Source: Dastarcus helophoroides | Taxonomy: Eukaryota; Arthropoda; Insecta; Coleoptera; Bothrideridae | NCBI GenBank assembly: GCA_028583605.1 | Contig: CM053326.1 | Span: forward strand, 32,766,431 to 32,830,430 | Direction: 5' to 3' | DNA length: 64,000 bases | In this document: positions 10,206-21,402 of the stretch, in pieces | How the letters are laid out: every line of letters starts with the position of its first letter | Position numbering within the stretch: position 1 is the first letter of the stretch | The notes under the pieces: generated by a model | What the model was told of the DNA's origin: nothing | Database searches by the model: none | Seen by the model: only the letters and a program-made list of their open reading frames with translations | Translations under genes and position numbers: made by a program

Positions 10206-11700
10206 CTAGAATGGACAGACACTCATTAAACAAGTGACTTACAGAAGTCGAAATTTCCAAAAATATTTTTCTAGGAAAAAAAAGTTATGATTTCAAGAAG
10301 TATTTTTTTTGAAATTTTTGATTGATTTGTAGTAAAATTTTGGAAAAACACATGACATTTGAAATTTATAGAAAAAGACCAATTTGGGGAGTCGAAATTT
10401 CTAAAAAATAGTTTTCTCATGATTTTTACTTTTTTATTTGTAAATGTTCTACAGCCTTGAAATTGCGTGAGAAAAAGTTGAATTACTTTTGTGAGAAAAA
10501 AACAGCAAATATTGAAATAAAAGCTGAAATTTCCGGAAAAAGCCAAATTTTCAGAAAAAGGAAGATATTTCGAAAAAACTGAGAAAAAGACACTTCGAAA
10601 GTATTAAGAAAAATGAAGATCTTTCGAACAAATTAAGAAAAAGAGACTTCGAAAAAACTGAGCAAAAGGAAGAGACTTCGAACAAATTGAGAAAAAGGAA
10701 GAGATTTCGAAAAATTTATATATATATATATATATATAAATCTAATAAATATGTCTAATTTTTTCTTCAAACTGTTTTTCCAAAAGTTCAATTATTTAAA
10801 ACCTTAAGTGTAAATTTTCAATTCTATTTTTTTAATTTTAACTTTTAAAAAAGCTTCAACTTTAAAAATCACAATTTCTAAAAAATATTAAAATTTGCAG
10901 AATTCAAAAAACTATATTTTTTTACTTATTTCTCGGAATTTTATTTTCCTAAAATTAAAACTATAAAATCGGTATAATTTGGAATTATGGCTGAGAATCT
11001 ATTATAAAATTTAAAGAAAAATTCTAGAAATTTGAACCACTTTCAAACTGATTTTTTATCTTTAAAAAATGTAAAGGTTTAGTCAAAACAACAAAAGAAT
11101 TTCTACAAAAATATTTTGCAAAAATATTGATTTTGAAGTTGAAATTAGAAAATTTTCCTTTAAATTTCTGATCAAACTGCAACCTCTAGAGCTAAAATTT
11201 CGAGTTCAAAATCGAAATATTACAAAACACTTTGTGTTTAAGTCTCGAATTTAAAGTGAAAATTTCGAATTTAAAGATCAAATTTTACTTCAAATTTTAA
11301 GCCAATATTTCAAACTTAATTAGAAATTTTGAGATTTTTTTAAATGAATTACACTTTAATATAAATTAGGTCTTTTTACTAAAAATTTTAGCAATATATG
11401 TGAAATTTATAAAAGCTTAAACCTCGAATTTAAAACAGAAGTTCTGATGCTAGAAAAAACTTGAAAGCTCTAAAAGAGATTCAAGTTTTAACACGAAATT
11501 TCGAGAAAAGCTTAAAAGTGAAGAGAAAATGGCTGAAATTTTTGAGTTTATGTATTTCCTTTAATTTCAGATTATTCGCTAAAATATCAAGCATTGGACT
11601 TTTTGTTCAAAACTTTAAAATTTCCATTTTGGCAACAATATTGAATATTTTTCTTCCTTCTCAAAATTTTTCGCGAATGTTAAACAATTTTATCAAATGA
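10206..11700. repeat. Degenerate repeat tract with (TA)n
   Basis: Purine-skewed up to about 10700 (AGAGACTTCGAAAAA-like units of about 30 bp repeat at 10560-10700). A (TA)n microsatellite follows at 10708-10738, then mixed-skew material. Plus- and minus-strand ORFs within it are low-complexity and not considered genes. Confidence 0.6.
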
Positions 11701-11719
11701 CGAATGTTGCTTGTTAAAA

Positions 11720-11755
11720 ACTATCGATATTATCGATAGTTTCTATCGATGTTTA
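11720..11755. promoter_or_regulatory. TATCGATA palindrome (DRE/BEAF-like sites)
   Basis: AAACTATCGATA and TATCGATAGTTT are perfect 12-bp inverted arms separated by a single T, followed by a third CTATCGATG. TATCGATA is the Drosophila DRE (DREF) site and contains CGATA cores bound by BEAF-32. A regulatory or insulator role is only suggested. It could equally be a transposon tip. Confidence 0.4.
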
Positions 11756-11759
11756 GTCC

Positions 11760-12420
11760 CGTCAAAAGGTCTGTAAAAGCCAAATCTTTAATAGTTTTTG
11801 AAAAACCAAGGAACGTTTCTTGTTGAATCGACTGATTTTCTATATTTATACCTTTACTTGCAAGATTGACTAACTTTCAACGTTAGCAGCAAGCAGGGTT
11901 AAAAAATACTTTGAAAAGGACTTCAACAATCCTATTAGTGGGCTACATTCATCAAAACGTTGGGACAGCTTTAACCATGAGACAGAAATGTATAAATATA
12001 ATGTTTTTGGCGTCACTTTTGTTGGTCTCTTAAATGCGCACCTTTTTCTCCATTTAACTTAAAACTCGTCTTTTGTCATTTTCAAGATGCCCATACTGGA
12101 CCTCCTTATCTTGAACATAGTATTTGCAAAATGTTAAACTTCGAATTTACTATATAAGGAAAATTTTGAGAAAAAGTGAACATCTATAAGATCCAGACGC
12201 GACGTGTACACTTTTAGTTTTAACAACTATTTTCACACCTTTTTAAACTTAAATGAATTCTTTGCAAAAAATAAAAAAAATCAGTTGAGAATAAAGAGGA
12301 TTCTATGAATAACGAAAATATTGTAGATTTTTTTATCGTCTGCTTGCAATTGGTCCATTCTAACATAAAAGAGGATTAAGTTAAGCAGGACTGAGTTGAA
12401 AACACGATTCGACATTTTAA
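11760..12420. mobile_element. Degraded relative of the 40.6-41.8 kb MITE
   Basis: TGCAAGATTGACTAACTTTC, GTGGGCTACATTCATC and TTTAACCATGAGACAGAAAT align by eye, in order, with AAGACTGACTGACCTTC, CGGGGTACATTCAACC and TCAACCATGAGATATAAAT at 40690-40825. It is therefore an older copy of that family. The ends are not preserved, so the boundaries are approximate. No coding capacity. Confidence 0.5.
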
Positions 12421-12840
12421 TTTTTAACTATAGGATCCTAGCCCGTTTCACCGGAAAAATATTATCTTAGAAAAGAATCCGATATTTCAGGGCGAAAGTC
12501 TGAAAGGCAGCGGTAAAATTGTTTTAAAAGTGCCCTTCCATTCACCTTCTCTATAAATCGATAGAGCGGCTGACACCTAATATGCCATCTAACATTGTTT
12601 GGTTTTAGTATTAAGTACACGGCGGGGGGTTGAAATTTTCGCAGATGATTAACTCGCGGGAAGACATGCGGAGAAGATGATACATCCCCGTTGAACGTGC
12701 TGTTAGATATATAAGTGGGGGGATAAGAGAACACAAACACGTCCTGAAAAGGGGAACTTTCATAAACCGGAATGTAATGTACAGTCTCTTAGAAACCGAC
12801 AAAATATTAGGCGCTCCGGGGCCCTTCCGGTAAATTATAA
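12421..12840. other. Unassigned GC-richer island with minus-strand ORF
   Basis: The minus strand holds a 92-codon open frame (12462-12740) with mixed composition (for example VNHLRKFQPPAVYLILKPNN), unlike the low-complexity ORFs elsewhere. No domain is recognised, and no promoter or splice context was found. It could be part of an unidentified repeat or a decayed gene. Confidence 0.25.
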
Positions 12841-13054
12841 TTCAGATTCAGATCAGCATCTGTTTCTTCGCGGATTTAAATTGTTCTTTAGTTTTATGTA
12901 ATTGCGTTGCATCCTCTCAAACTTTAGATATTAGTAAACTTTCTTCTTTATTTTTGTTCATTTTGTGATCGGGTATATCAAATCGCTATAGCCACTATTG
13001 ACTTTAATACTAGTTTACTCCTGTATTAATAGATCGAGATCTTTTCTTAAAGTA

Positions 13055-13232
13055 CAGTCAACTTCGGATATAACGAACTTCGCCTATAACGAACGCCTGC
13101 TTATAACGAACAAAATTATGGCCCAAAGCACCATAAGAAAATATGTATTTCTTGTTCGTTTATAACGAACACCCGGCTATAACCAACTATTTAAAGATCC
13201 TCTTGGCGATTCATTATATCTGGAGTTAATTC
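13055..13232. mobile_element. Pogo/Tigger-like MITE
   Basis: The left end CAGTCAACTTCGGATATAAC follows TA. The right end, ATTCATTATATCTGGAGTTA then ATTC-TA, is a diverged inverted copy. The inside carries tandem ATAACGAAC words (three at the left, two diverged at the right). CAGTCAA...GGATATAACGAAC ends with TA duplications are typical of pogo-type elements. The unit is about 180 bp with no coding capacity. Confidence 0.6.
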
Positions 13233-13819
13233 TACTTGATATGCATATTTTCAAAAATAATTAATGCAAAGAGATTTATATCAGAAACTTGTTTTGACCT
13301 GATCACTCTACGGTAATAAGTAAATACACCGATGCAATGTGGCCATTCCTATCGGATACAGCCTAGAAAGCAGCCTTGTAAACCCTTCTTCAAATAGTAG
13401 ATTTCCTATAATTTCCCCCTTTACACTAAAAATGTAGATATTTTTGGAAATTTTTAATTTAAATATTATTTTTTTTAAATTTTGACTTTCTTTTCTTAAA
13501 ATTTCTACTTTGAACCTGCAATTAATTATTATTGTTGCCTTTAGTTTCAAGATTTTTGGTTTTTCTAGAAATGTTGGTTTTTAACAGATATCTAAAATGT
13601 CGTTCTCATTTTATCGAGTTTAAATCCTACAACTACTTAATAAATCTCTAAATATTAACTGACAAACAACTCACAGCCTAAATCTCACACAGGTGTTCCT
13701 CATAAGACGTAAACAGGATTTTTCAAAACTCAATCTCTACGCGTTGAGAACTGACGGTGATGACGGTGTCTCCGCACCAATTTCTCCAAATTTTTGCGGG
13801 TGATCAGTGCAAAGTATGT
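13233..13819. repeat. Mixed non-coding, with dispersed repeat at 13640-13720
   Basis: The segment ACAGCCTAAATCTCAC...GGTGTTCCTCATAAGACGT resembles 19720-19810 (ACAGCCTAAGCTGGTGGG...GTGTTCCCCATAATACC). It is the ACAGCC..GTGTTCC-type dispersed repeat common in insect genomes. The remainder is AT-rich with a short C/T-skewed tract. Confidence 0.45.
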
Positions 13820-15189
13820 CTTTTCATTCATGAGTTCTTATTTTAATATAAATTTCTAAAATTTGTGTGCTAAACTCGAAATGTTGGCTTTAATTTGGTA
13901 CCTCCGATGTTTACATTGAAATATTGAGGAATATTTTTTCAGACATTTTGAAATTTCTTCTCGAAATGTAGACATTTCCATATTTTGCCTTGAAACCTAA
14001 AATTTCAAGAAAAAGTTTCGTAGAAATTCAAATTTTTAAATTAAAGCAAAAATTTTGTGTTGTGCCCTTTATTCAAAATTCCTGTTTAGAAGGTAAGCTC
14101 GAAAATTTTTCTAATTTTCTACTTTGTTTTAAATTTCGCAACTTAAGCTTGCAAAATACTCCTTTTTAAAATTTCAGCTATAAAATCAAATTAAGTTAAG
14201 TCTCGAATTCGTTTTATACAATTCGTTCAAAATTTTAAAAATTCGCATATTAGAAAGTCAGATTCATTAAAGAGTTTCGAGAAAAAGGTCAACATTTTCA
14301 AAATAATTTTGAAAAAAGTGGAACTTTTCACAAAAAGTCAAAATTTTGAAAAAAGGTAGACATTTTTTTTAAAAGTTATAAAATTTCAAAATTTGAAATT
14401 TTGAGAAAATCCAGTTTTTCAAAAAAGTAAAGTTTTCAAAGCAAAATAAAATTTTTCAATTATTCAAACAGAAGTCCAATTTACTACATAAAGGTCAAAA
14501 CTTCTAAAAAAAAATTTGAAAAAAAAGTCTAAATTTTCAAAAAAAAATCAAAATTTCGAGAAGTAGTGAAAAGATTAAACAAAGTGGAATATTTCAAAAA
14601 AAAGTAGAAATTTTGAGAACATGTAGAGGTTTTCGAAAAAAACAACAAAATCTGATTTATTAAAACAAATCAAAATTATGAAAAAAACAGGTCGCAATTT
14701 AAAAAAAAACTCAAAACTCAAAAAGTTGAATTTTAAAAAAATGGCATTTTTAAAAAGTAAAATTTTGAAAAAACTCGAATTGAAAAAAAGCAAACATTTC
14801 AATGTTTTTAAAAACAAAACTTTTAAAAATTCAAATTAAAAAAAAAGAATTGAAATATTTAAAAAAATGAATTAAAAAACAGTCAGATTTGCACAAAATT
14901 GGCAATTCCGAGGCAAAATTTTAAAAAAAGTTAGACATTTTTAATAACAAGATGAGAATTTTGAAAAAAGATCAACATTTTCAAAAATAATATCATAAAT
15001 GTGAAAACAGTGAAAATTTTCCAAAAAATTCATGAACGCGAGATAAAGTCAAATTATTTAAAAAAATGGAAATATTGAAAAGAAAATTTTCAAAAAATTT
15101 GGAATTTTCATAAAAAAATGTTAATAAAGACAGAAATTAGAAAAAAAATTTCCAAAAAATTAAAACAACAAAAATACAGAATTTTAAAG
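13820..15189. repeat. Degenerate A-rich repeat tract
   Basis: Pyrimidine-skewed to about 14250, then strongly A-rich (AAAAAGTCAAAATTTTGAAA-style phrases). It leads directly into the hammerhead-bearing tandem array, whose unit interiors have the same vocabulary. Confidence 0.6.
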
Positions 15190-15246
15190 AAAGAAAAGTC
15201 AAAACTTTGAAAAAAGTTGAAGCTTTCTAAATCAAAAATTGAGAAA

Positions 15247-15286
15247 ATTGAAAGACGATAACTTGGCTATCGAAACGCTTTAGAGC
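15247..15286 (+). ncRNA. Hammerhead-like motif, array unit 1 (decayed)
   Basis: Core region reads TTGAAAGA, then C, stem II GATAAC-TTG-GCTATC, GAAA, ACGCTT, T, AGAG. The core has an insertion/substitution, stem II carries one mismatch and the ACGCGT palindrome is broken, so it is probably inactive. Confidence 0.5.
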
Positions 15287-15654
15287 AACCTTTGTTGTGT
15301 TTTTTAATCTTTCTTGGTTTCAGAGGACAATATTTGTATTTCAACTTTTGAAGTTATTCAAGGACCAGTTCGTTCCACCAAAGCTTAAAATTAAGGCAAA
15401 ATTCCGAAAAAATTTTGGGAGTCGAACAAGAAAATGTCAACATTTAAAAAAATGTGGATATGTTCAAAAGGCTAAATTCCCAAAATAATTTGTGATTTTC
15501 AATAAAAGTTGAATTCTTCAAAAGAAGTAGGAATTTTCAAAAATGTATCTCAAAAATCCTTTCTTTTCTTTTACGCAGACGAAGGCAAAAGTCAAAACTT
15601 TGAAAAAAGTTGAAGTTTTCAAAATTAAAAATTGAGAAAATTGGGAGAGATGTA

Positions 15655-15697
15655 TCTCTCTGAAGACGATAGCTTTGCTATCGAAACGCTTTAGAGC
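15655..15697 (+). ncRNA. Hammerhead-like ribozyme motif, array unit 2
   Basis: Stem I strand TCTCT (15655-15659); intact core CTGAAGA (15660-15666); extra C; stem II GATAGC-TTT-GCTATC (15668-15682); GAAA (15683-15686); then ACGCTT, T and AGAG (15693-15696), pairing with CTCT. All invariant core nucleotides of CUGANGA and GAAA are present. The stem III hexamer is ACGCTT rather than the palindromic ACGCGT, which would weaken dimer formation. Confidence 0.65.
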
Positions 15698-16051
15698 AAC
15701 ATTTGTTGTGTTTTTTAATCTTTCTTGGTCTCAGGGGACAAGATTTGTATTTTAATTTTTGAAGATAACCAAGGACCAGTTGGCTACATCAAAATTCAAA
15801 ATGAAGTCGAAATTCCGAGATAAACCTGAAATTTTGGGAGTCGAACGAGAAAATGTCAATATTTTAAAAAATGTGGATATGTTAAAATGCCGAAATTTTC
15901 AAAATAATGGTAATTTTCAAGAAAAATTGAATTCTTTAAAAGAAGTGGAAAATTTCAAAAATGTATCCTAAAAGTCTTTTTTTTTTCTTTCACGCAGATA
16001 AAGGCAAAAGTTTAAACTTTGAAAAAAGTTGAAGTTTTCAAAATTAAAAAT

Positions 16052-16085
16052 GATGGCTTGGGTATCGAAACGCTTTAGAGCAACC
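16052..16085 (+). ncRNA. Hammerhead-like motif, array unit 3 (decayed)
   Basis: GATGGCTTGGGTATCGAAAC, then GCTTTAGAGC: recognisably the same module, but the CUGANGA core is lost and stem II has mismatches. Confidence 0.45.
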
Positions 16086-16385
16086 TTTTGTTTAGTTTTT
16101 TAATCTTTCTTGGTTTCAGGGGACAGAATTTGTATTTTAATTTTTGAAGATAACCAAGGACCAGCTCGTTCCACCGAAATTCAAAATAAAGTCAAAATTC
16201 CGACAAAAAGCTGAAATTTTGGGAGTCGAACAAGAAAAAAGGACGAAATTTTTAATATAATTTGTAATTTTCCAGAAATATTGAATTCTTCAAAAGAAGT
16301 GGGAATTTTCAAAAATGTATCCCAAAAATCTTTTCTTTTCTGTCACGCTGACGAAGGCATGGGTATCAGCTAGTTTTAATTATAA

Positions 16386-17485
16386 ACTCAAACTCTTAAC
16401 CTTTATCCAAACTTATACCGTAATCCAAATTTTCAGTTTTTTCCAAAATTTTGAGTGTCAACTTGAAAATCCATTTTTCAAAATTTTAACTAATCTAGAG
16501 ATGTTATTAAGTGTCACGTGAAATTTTTTGTATATTAATCCAAAAAATAACATGCATACGCACTGACCAAGGGACGGAATTGTCAGCCGTTTTTCAATAG
16601 GGAATTTTGGAGTTGATTATAATTTTAAAATGCTACAAAGGAAGTTTTTGTCTACAAAAACTTTTCTCTATCCAAAAATCTATACAACAATTGTTTGGTG
16701 GAGAACTACCCAATATATAACCAGTTTCATGGCAAAAATTCAAACTCTTTTTGATTTGATGATTTGTGATGTGCAGTTACGGGACTAGAAAATTATTAAA
16801 TCTTTTTTGAATTGCTTTACCTTTGAGTTATATAAAATAATTGTATGGAGAAAAAAAAAGTGTTTTGAAGCTTCAAGTAGTTTATAGTTTCTGGATTTTT
16901 TAGTAAAATAATTTTATGGGCTACGGCTATTCGGACTTATAAGAAATAGCGCGAGACAAACATTTCCAATTATTTTTTTTGCACTCCAAGAGTTTATCTT
17001 GTTTATTTAGCTTCAGTTTATTTATGTCAATGTCAAATTTGTCAATCTTTGAATGACAAAGAAGCCTTGCAAGACGCTTTCATAACTTTGTCAGAAATAA
17101 AAATTTCACCCTTAATATTATTTCGAAAAAATTGTAAAAAATGACATTTTTGTTTTTTTTAAGTATATCTATCGCTTATTTGCACATATTAATAAGAAGT
17201 CCAATGATTCCAAATTTCTATAACAACTTAATGTACAAAGTATCTGTCTGTGGAATATCCAATTTTGATTCTGCATATGTTGTGAAATAGTAGATGATAT
17301 TTAAAAATGGAAAATGTTCTTAAATGGAACATGTAGATTATTGTAGATGTAATAAACCTTAATAAACTTTCATTTTTAGTTCTTTCGTATAAAAGATAAT
17401 TCACGACTTATGACATTGACCTATATTATTTGATTTAAAAACAAACTTTATTTTGAAGATGGATAGGAACCGATTGGCAGGACAC
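16386..17485. other. AT-rich non-coding sequence
   Basis: No gene, repeat boundary or RNA recognised. Composition is less phrase-like than the degenerate tracts. A plus-strand ORF at 16315-16521 overlaps the end of the array and is not supported. Confidence 0.4.
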
Positions 17486-18255
17486 TTATTTTTTTATTTT
17501 ATTTTTAAAAATATAATCCACTTGCAAAAAGTAACCCCATTATGCGTTCAAAGCACTGCTGCGAGTAGGATGCAGAAACTTCTTAAACAAGGATAGGTTG
17601 TAATTTTTGGGGAAAATTTCTTTCGGTAACGAGTTCTATAGTTTGGAAGTTCTATATAAAAAGAGTATCCGTAGACAGAAGTCCTCACTGTGTCAAGCTG
17701 GACTGCACAGGAATTTGCTACCTCCGACTGTCTTGTATGCCTCAAAAATCTTGGCCTTGGAGGGATCAATCCTATTAGTTCCTGCGAGTATCTCTTATGA
17801 CAGTACTTGTAGAAAAGAGAAAAGTCACCAAATCCGCCTGTGCTCTAGTGTTTCGAGAGAATCGGTCAAACTCTCGTCATCAATTAAACGAATCGCTCTT
17901 CTTTGAATTGAATCCAAAAGAGCTAAAGTGTGCTTTGAGGTTGAACTCCAAACATGAGAATAGTATTCTAGTATTGGCCTAATTTGAGCTTTGTATATTG
18001 TGAGTAGCTGATGAGATGTGACGTACTTTTTAGCTCTAAAAAGAGAGCCTAGCTTCTGAGAGGCGGTCTTGGCAATGGTGCGCACATAATTGCCCCAAGA
18101 GAAGTTAGTGGTTGCATTCACTCATAGGCTAGACAGATTAGATCTCATCGAGAGGATTTTACGTCTATTAGTATGTTTGTTGCATTATCCCTTGAAGTTT
18201 TCTTAGAGAAAACCGCGGACTGAGTTTTTGAAGCGTTGAAGTCGACCAGATTTTT
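17486..18255 (-). pseudogene. CR1/jockey-type LINE, 3' fragment (family A, copy 1)
   Basis: The minus strand encodes the C-terminal part of a non-LTR reverse transcriptase: TNFSWGNYVRTIAKTASQ, LGSLFRAKKYVTSHQLLTIY, AQIRPILEYYSHVWSSTSKH, LDSIQRRAIRLIDDESLTDS. After a frame change come RHTRQSEVANSC and TVRTSVYGYSFYIELPN. The RT catalytic domain is absent (5' truncation at about 18255), and the end of the element is near 17490 (ATCCACTTGCAAAAAG, compare 21965). It belongs to the same family as 21950-24870 and 43445-44690. The plus-strand ORFs here are its antisense. Confidence 0.8.
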
Positions 18256-19684
18256 TTAAAATTGATTCCATAGTGTACAAGATATACCAAAAAAATACAA
18301 AACTTATACTCCACCTATATATTTTTATATATTTTTTAAAATCAGATACTGTTATCATAATCTTTTCTTGTTAATCTGCTGTGTCGTATGTCATAAATAA
18401 TTCTTTATTTCGTTAAGAGGCACAGTTTCCCTTTGGGTGGGACACTAAAAGCTAAAAAATGGGGGTACTGGAAAAGAAGTATAACATTTTAAAAAAGTGG
18501 AATGAATTTGCTACAATATGGTGCATTACAATTCCTTGAAGATAAATCTCGCATTATAGAATGTTTTGTTTCTATTCTTGTAATACTTCAGCAATATTTT
18601 TAATATTACAGCTTTTATTTGCTCAGTGTAATAAAAAACTGTACATTATTAAGCCTGCAACCCGAAATTTCCATATAAAAGCGCCATAAAAAGGAACTTT
18701 TACGTTAAAATATGGGAACAATGCGTTCCACATGTTTTTATACAAGCGGGAGAAAGTTAATGCAAAAATAAATGCAAAAAGTTGGCAGCAAATGGCACTG
18801 TCTTTTGTTGGAATATTTCGGGCCACTCCGCATAAAATTTACTCTTTCTCCATTACTTTGATTATATTCGGGCAATAATATCAGCTTTTGTGATGATTGT
18901 GTATATTTTTGCATGCATTAAAAATTTAACAATTTTGCATAATTACTTCGTAAAAGGTTGTAATATTTATGTCAGTTATTTTGTATTAGTTAATAAATAA
19001 GAGTAAATATTAGATATTTAATGTGCAGCTTACATGGCTAAAAACACGATTGTTTGTCGTTATAGAGCAACAAGTTTCTCATATGCTGCAGCGAGCCGCC
19101 GTTTCTGATTAAAATTTCCCTTAATATTAAATTCCTTCCTACCATACTTCATATTTAACTGGTTTATTATATTAATATTAACATTGCCAGTCATTGAACA
19201 GATTTCTAAATTTTTACAAGAGATTTAGATATTTTTACTCGAAATTTTGACTTTATCCTTATAGGGGAAGATTTAAGGAACTCTGCTACTAATTGTTTTT
19301 TCACAAAGTTAGAAATTTGTGCAGTGACATTTGACAAATAATAATTATGACGTATCAAATTTATCCCGGTTGCAGCAGCTACTAAACAAGCTGTCACAAA
19401 TTCGATGTTCACCAAAAGTTGCCTTTTCAGTTACAAAATAATATAAATAATGTGTTTCCAAAATATCTGGGAAAAAGTAGTTTTTGGGAAAATTTATTTT
19501 ACTTTTTCCTACAGTTAGTTATTAAGACATTGGGAATTGAAAAAAGAACTTCCCTAGGCAATTTTTCTTGCACTATAAACTGTCATTTTCAGATACTTGA
19601 TGTTAGATTTCGTTTTCGTTCTGTCATCATCAAGTGAAACATTCATCCTTAATTGACTTTTATGTGTACGTACAAAATTTGTTT
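18256..19684. other. Non-coding sequence, possibly unique host DNA
   Basis: No gene recognised. The stretch around 18650-18840 (for example AAGCGGGAGAAAGTTAATGC and GGAATATTTCGGGCCACTCC) and 19030-19110 (GCAGCGAGCCGCCGTTTCTG) is of higher complexity than the tracts and is not obviously repetitive. These are candidates for conserved non-coding DNA, on impression only. Confidence 0.3.
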
Positions 19685-19830
19685 TCTAGTGATCTGTTTA
19701 ATGAATCTCCAAGTACTAACAGACGACGCACAGCCTAAGCTGGTGGGTTCAGGAGCATGAAATTTCACGTAAGTGTTCCCCATAATACCTAGGCGAGTAC
19801 TAAGATTTTTTGAAAATTTGGCCTCTAGAA
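19685..19830. repeat. Dispersed ACAGCC...GTGTTCC repeat fragment
   Basis: ACAGCCTAAGCTGGTGGGTT, AGTGTTCCCCATAATACC and TAGGCGAGTACTAAGATTTT form a block resembling 13640-13720. Known as a dispersed insect repeat type by its wording, but the element class was not determined. Confidence 0.45.
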
Positions 19831-20333
19831 GGGTAGACATAGGCATTAAATGCTACAGAATTTTTATATAAAAATGACAAATTCATTAAGTTGGTTTTGA
19901 GCCGAGATAACAAATTCAATCATTCCGAGCTTAAGGGAAAAAAATCGTAGCCTTTTCAAATTTTCAGTGAGTTTTTGAAATCCTTTAAGGTCGAAAAATT
20001 ACAATTAGTATCTCTAATCTATTCATTATTTGCAAACTTATGTCCAGTTAAGGAAACATCACTAATAACATAATTTTTTACCATGCTCTGAATCAACTTT
20101 CTCGTATTAATTTTTTTACTACAAAAACATTAAACCAATAACCATGACTTGTAGATCATCTCTATGCTTTTCAAAACCTTACTCTCATTTTCTATACTCT
20201 CATTATTTCCCGAGTTACTGATTACCAAAATCAAGCATGGCTTTTTTTATTTTGAACGATGATAATTCAGCGAAAAATCATATGGTACAGGGCTCGAAGA
20301 TAGGTCAAAAGATAATTAAATTATCTAGAAGAA
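19831..20333. other. AT-rich non-coding sequence
   Basis: Nothing recognised. Confidence 0.35.
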
Positions 20334-20480
20334 CGGGTGAGGTGCAGTTGTCTCCCCACACCCTAATGAGGGTAGCAGTTGTCTCCCGAGCAGGATTCAA
20401 TTGTATCCTAAGCCTCATTTACCTGGATTATCAAATTCCTTTTTAATAACAAATCAGTTAATAAATTTAAATACAGAACT

Positions 20481-20632
20481 TGTCCCCCGAAACCAAGAAA
20501 ACTTGATAGCTTGGCTGTCGAAACGCGTTAGAACAATCTTTTTTGTGTTTTTAATCTTTCTTGGTTTCAGGGGACAATTTCTGTTCTTCAATTTTTAAAG
20601 ATAACCAAGGGCCAGTCCCTTCCACCAAAATC
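20481..20632 (+). mobile_element. Penelope-like terminal repeat with hammerhead remnant inside the MULE
   Basis: Contains GATAGCTTGGCTGTCGAAAC, GCGTTAGAACAATC, TTAATCTTTCTTGGTTTCAG, GGGACAA and AACCAAGGGCCAG. A reversed piece of the same repeat (TGTCCCCCGAAACCAAGAAA, 20481-20500) precedes it, so the copy is partly head-to-head. The CUGANGA core is lost, while GAAA and the ACGCGT palindrome (20523-20528) remain. Confidence 0.6.
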
Positions 20633-20736
20633 AGTTAATTACAAATTCATGAGCAAATCTCAAAAATTCAGTTATTACTGGACGTAGATGGAATTAGAAA
20701 GTATTATTAGTATTATTTCGAGGTTATAAATTCAAA

Positions 20737-21018
20737 ATGATGATGATGGTGGAATCCTTTAAAGTTCTCAGTGAGAAAGAAATAAATAAAATAGTAATTG
20801 AAGCTTTTAAATTTAGTTTTCCAAAAGTTTCAATGGGTGAAAATAAAAGAAGATGGACGTGTAGTTCCAAAAGAGCACAGTGTAAGGTGTACCTCAAAAT
20901 GGAAGGCCAAGACAATGTGATTGTAGAATCGAAGTTGGTTCACAATCACGAATCAGTTTCCGAGGATATATTAAATAGCAAGATAGTGAGTGCTGCTGTG
21001 GATGACATCGATGAATGA
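20737..21018 (+). pseudogene. FLYWCH-type zinc finger of a MULE transposase
   Basis: The 93-codon frame contains KRRWTCSSKRAQCKVYLKME and, later, SKLVHNHES, which is the W-x-C...C...H-x-H layout of a FLYWCH/WRKY-like zinc-binding domain. It is commonly fused N-terminally to Mutator-like transposases in insects, where it binds transposon DNA. Start choice is uncertain: four consecutive ATG codons open the frame. A TGA at 21016 ends it, and the downstream text (LRIRKKVTKREHL...) continues in the same style, so the stop is probably a lesion. It is flanked by MULE-type inverted repeats. Confidence 0.6.
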
Positions 21019-21169
21019 TTTTTAAATTTAATTAGAAGAGAACCTAGAAAAAGCAACGTTGATAATATAACTACTCACGATGTGCTGAGGATAAGAAAAA
21101 AAGTTACAAAGCGAGAGCATTTAAACGCTCAAAAATTCCAAAAAGTATATCAGAATTCCATATGATTTT

Positions 21170-21402
21170 GGAAGAACTACAATTAATAACCAACAAGGGA
21201 AAAACATTTCTTATTAAAAATGATGACGCCAACAATATGTGAAGTTTGCATCCGAGGAAAACTTTTTGCCTCAATATTGGAATACTTCTACGTCAATGAA
21301 ACATTTTCATATTGCCCAAAACACTTTCTACAGCTTTTCACTATCCATGGGATGAAGAATAGCCGTTATATTCCTTTCTTCAATTTTTTTATTGCCAAAT
21401 AA
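21170..21402 (+). pseudogene. MULE transposase catalytic domain fragment
   Basis: The frame from 21220 reads ...LEYFYVNETFSYCPKHFLQL followed by FTIHGMKNSRYIPFF. This matches the first block of MULE DDE domains (F.DGTF...P..F.QL..IHG......P). The position of the first catalytic Asp (DGTF) is NETF here, so it is inactive as well as truncated. The segment just upstream reads NNQQGKNISY/REKHFLLK in shifted frames, where the family has ...EQFLL. The rest of the transposase is absent. Confidence 0.6.

Larger units (their letters stand above)
15190..16385 (+). repeat. Tandem array of ~400-bp hammerhead-bearing units
   Basis: Three units follow one another, preceded by a partial unit. Each contains, in order: a hammerhead-like core (15247, 15655, 16052), TTAATCTTTCTTGG, CAGGGGACAA, AACCAAGGACCAG, AATTTTGGGAGTCGAAC, AAATGTGGATATGTT (first two units), GAATTCTTCAAAAGAAGT, a CTTTTCTTT...ACGCAGACGAAGGC-like tail, and AAACTTTGAAAAAAGTTGAAG. 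The period measured on the CTTT of the last word is 393 and 419 bp. The final unit instead exits as GACGAAGGCATGGGTATCAG. This resembles Penelope-type tandem terminal repeats or an animal retrozyme, that is, tandem non-coding units carrying one hammerhead each. No protein is encoded; short ORFs across the units are incidental. Confidence 0.7.

Noticed and set aside
12462..12740. 92-codon minus ORF as a gene
   Set aside because: Composition is interesting, but there is no family match, splice evidence or promoter. Kept only as an unassigned island.
15190..16385. CRISPR array or conventional satellite
   Set aside because: Units are about 400 bp with internal structure and a ribozyme-like module. 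No short direct repeats with spacers, and the genome is clearly eukaryotic.
17607..17982. Two plus-strand ORFs
   Set aside because: They are antisense to the LINE C-terminal coding sequence on the minus strand.
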